From JBBIPZ01 sp037442505 [NCBI: Deltaproteobacteria bacterium] (GTDB taxonomy: Bacteria; CALINM01), in assembly GCA_037442505.1 (NCBI GenBank), contig JBBIPZ010000010.1, positions 1 through 32,452 of the forward strand: a stretch of DNA of 32,452 nt, in the 5' to 3' direction. A program made the position numbers and the translations under genes. This document shows, piece by piece, positions 31,959 to 32,452 of the stretch; the stretch's first letter is position 1; the number at the start of each line of letters is the position of its first letter. Below the pieces are notes generated by a model. That model made no database searches and was not told the DNA's origin. It worked only from the letters and a program-made list of their open reading frames with translations.

Positions 31959-32452
31959 TTATCCCTTTATTATCTCAATTTTGTTGCTACTGATTAATGC
32001 AAGATTATCCAAGGATTTATCGCTATACACCGTTAGCAACTCTAATTCAACAGATTCATCACTCCACCAGATATGCTTTGTCTCTTTGTCTTTAGTTTTC
32101 TTTTTTAGCTTATATGGACTGCCAAGTGTTGAACGCTTTTTAAACCTGTTCAGCGCAACTGCATCATTAACTATACCATCAAAGATAAAAACCTTTAATT
32201 TCATTACACCTTTTGGTGTTTTTATGACAACCTTATCACCTTTTTTAATGTTTAACTTTGCGGCTGTGTTAGAATTCATTAGCACAGGATTACTGTTGTC
32301 TAACTCTTCTGCCCATTTACTTCCTTGAGTGTCAAAATCAAGCACATTTTGGCGAAACAAAAATAGTTCAAGGTCTTTATCGTTGGCAAATACATCTGCA
32401 AATACATCTTTATTTTCAACAAATTTAGGTTGAACTGAGCTCACAGAAGCCT
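31959..32452 (-). CDS. Molybdopterin oxidoreductase, C-terminal part (N-terminus beyond window)
   Basis: The frame is open to the window edge, so the N-terminal catalytic domains are missing. The visible ~160 residues form the molybdopterin dinucleotide-binding domain of the DMSO reductase family: N-P-V-L-M-N-S-N-T-A-A-K-L-N-I-K-K-G-D-K-V, then G-V-M-K-L-K-V and D-G-I-V-N-D-A-V-A-L. Residues in the missing part would show which substrate (nitrate, polysulfide, tetrathionate, arsenate and so on) it uses. A GTG at 32444 is internal, not the start. Its stop overlaps the first ATG of the cytochrome gene (TAATG), so the two are coupled. Confidence 0.88.
   Translation of the reverse strand, partial: ASVSSVQPKFVENKDVFADVFANDKDLELFLFRQNVLDFDTQGSKWAEELDNSNPVLMNSNTAAKLNIKKGDKVVIKTPKGVMKLKVFIFDGIVNDAVALNRFKKRSTLGSPYKLKKKTKDKETKHIWWSDESVELELLTVYSDKSLDNLALISSNKIEIIKG

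Noticed and set aside
31789-32328. 179-residue plus-strand frame antisense to the cytochrome and molybdoenzyme genes
   Set aside because: The opposite strand encodes clear haem motifs and a molybdopterin-binding domain; the antisense frame has no recognisable domain and no Shine-Dalgarno.
32442-32444. GTG as the start of the molybdoenzyme fragment
   Set aside because: The frame stays open to the window edge and the visible part is only the C-terminal domain of a much longer family.

Overview
The window looks like chromosomal DNA of a low-GC (roughly 35 % by eye), Gram-negative, anaerobic or microaerophilic bacterium. It encodes signal peptides, lipoproteins and a FadL-like outer-membrane protein, an anaerobe-type oxidative-stress operon (rubrerythrin, desulfoferrodoxin, peroxiredoxin), a molybdopterin oxidoreductase beside a multihaem cytochrome, and AmmeMemoRadiSam proteins. 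A member of the Deferribacterota (Deferribacter/Calditerrivibrio type) would fit, but no 16S rRNA gene is present and this is inference only. No insertion sequence, prophage, integrase or CRISPR array was seen.

Layout. 1-6125 (minus): an envelope block with a large lipoprotein carrying tandem PKD/Ig-like domains (C-terminus outside the window), an outer-membrane transport protein, an M48 metalloprotease and a secreted SH3 protein. 6455-9505 (plus): an unrecognised lipoprotein, a DUF512 radical SAM protein and an AMMECR1 protein. 9506-15222 (minus): a receiver-kinase, a giant Na+/solute symporter-kinase, a small membrane partner and a MEMO protein. 15346-19116 (minus): tRNA-Val, HU, clpX, clpP, tig and tRNA-Leu, the conserved housekeeping core. 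19398-20941 (plus): the ECF transporter genes cbiQ-cbiO. 20955-24442 (minus): a DUF2207 membrane protein and a TMTC-like GT-C/TPR protein. 24503-28244 (plus): a compact operon with a lipoprotein, a SpoU rRNA methyltransferase, a YdcF-like protein, a CbiF-like methylase and a U32 protein. 28247-31179 (minus): a FecR/TPR protein, the prx-dfx-rbr stress operon and a phasin-like gene interrupted by an in-frame TGA. 31426-32452 (minus): a six-haem cytochrome and the C-terminal part of a molybdoenzyme.

How the genes work together. Trigger factor and ClpXP cover protein folding and degradation. The rbr-dfx-prx genes reduce superoxide and peroxides without releasing O2. AMMECR1 and MEMO belong to one conserved but functionally unsolved system, and here they bracket a membrane-symporter signalling pair. 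Several minus-strand promoters have clear TTGACA boxes. Two of them, in front of the SH3 and FecR genes, share the same extended sequence at the same spacing, and the two encoded proteins also share a TAVAGVRG peptide.

The most unusual points are the single-base nonsense codon in the phasin-like gene, this shared promoter, the CbiF-like/U32 gene pair, the symporter-kinase with a receiver domain lacking its phospho-acceptor Asp, and probable leaderless promoters.
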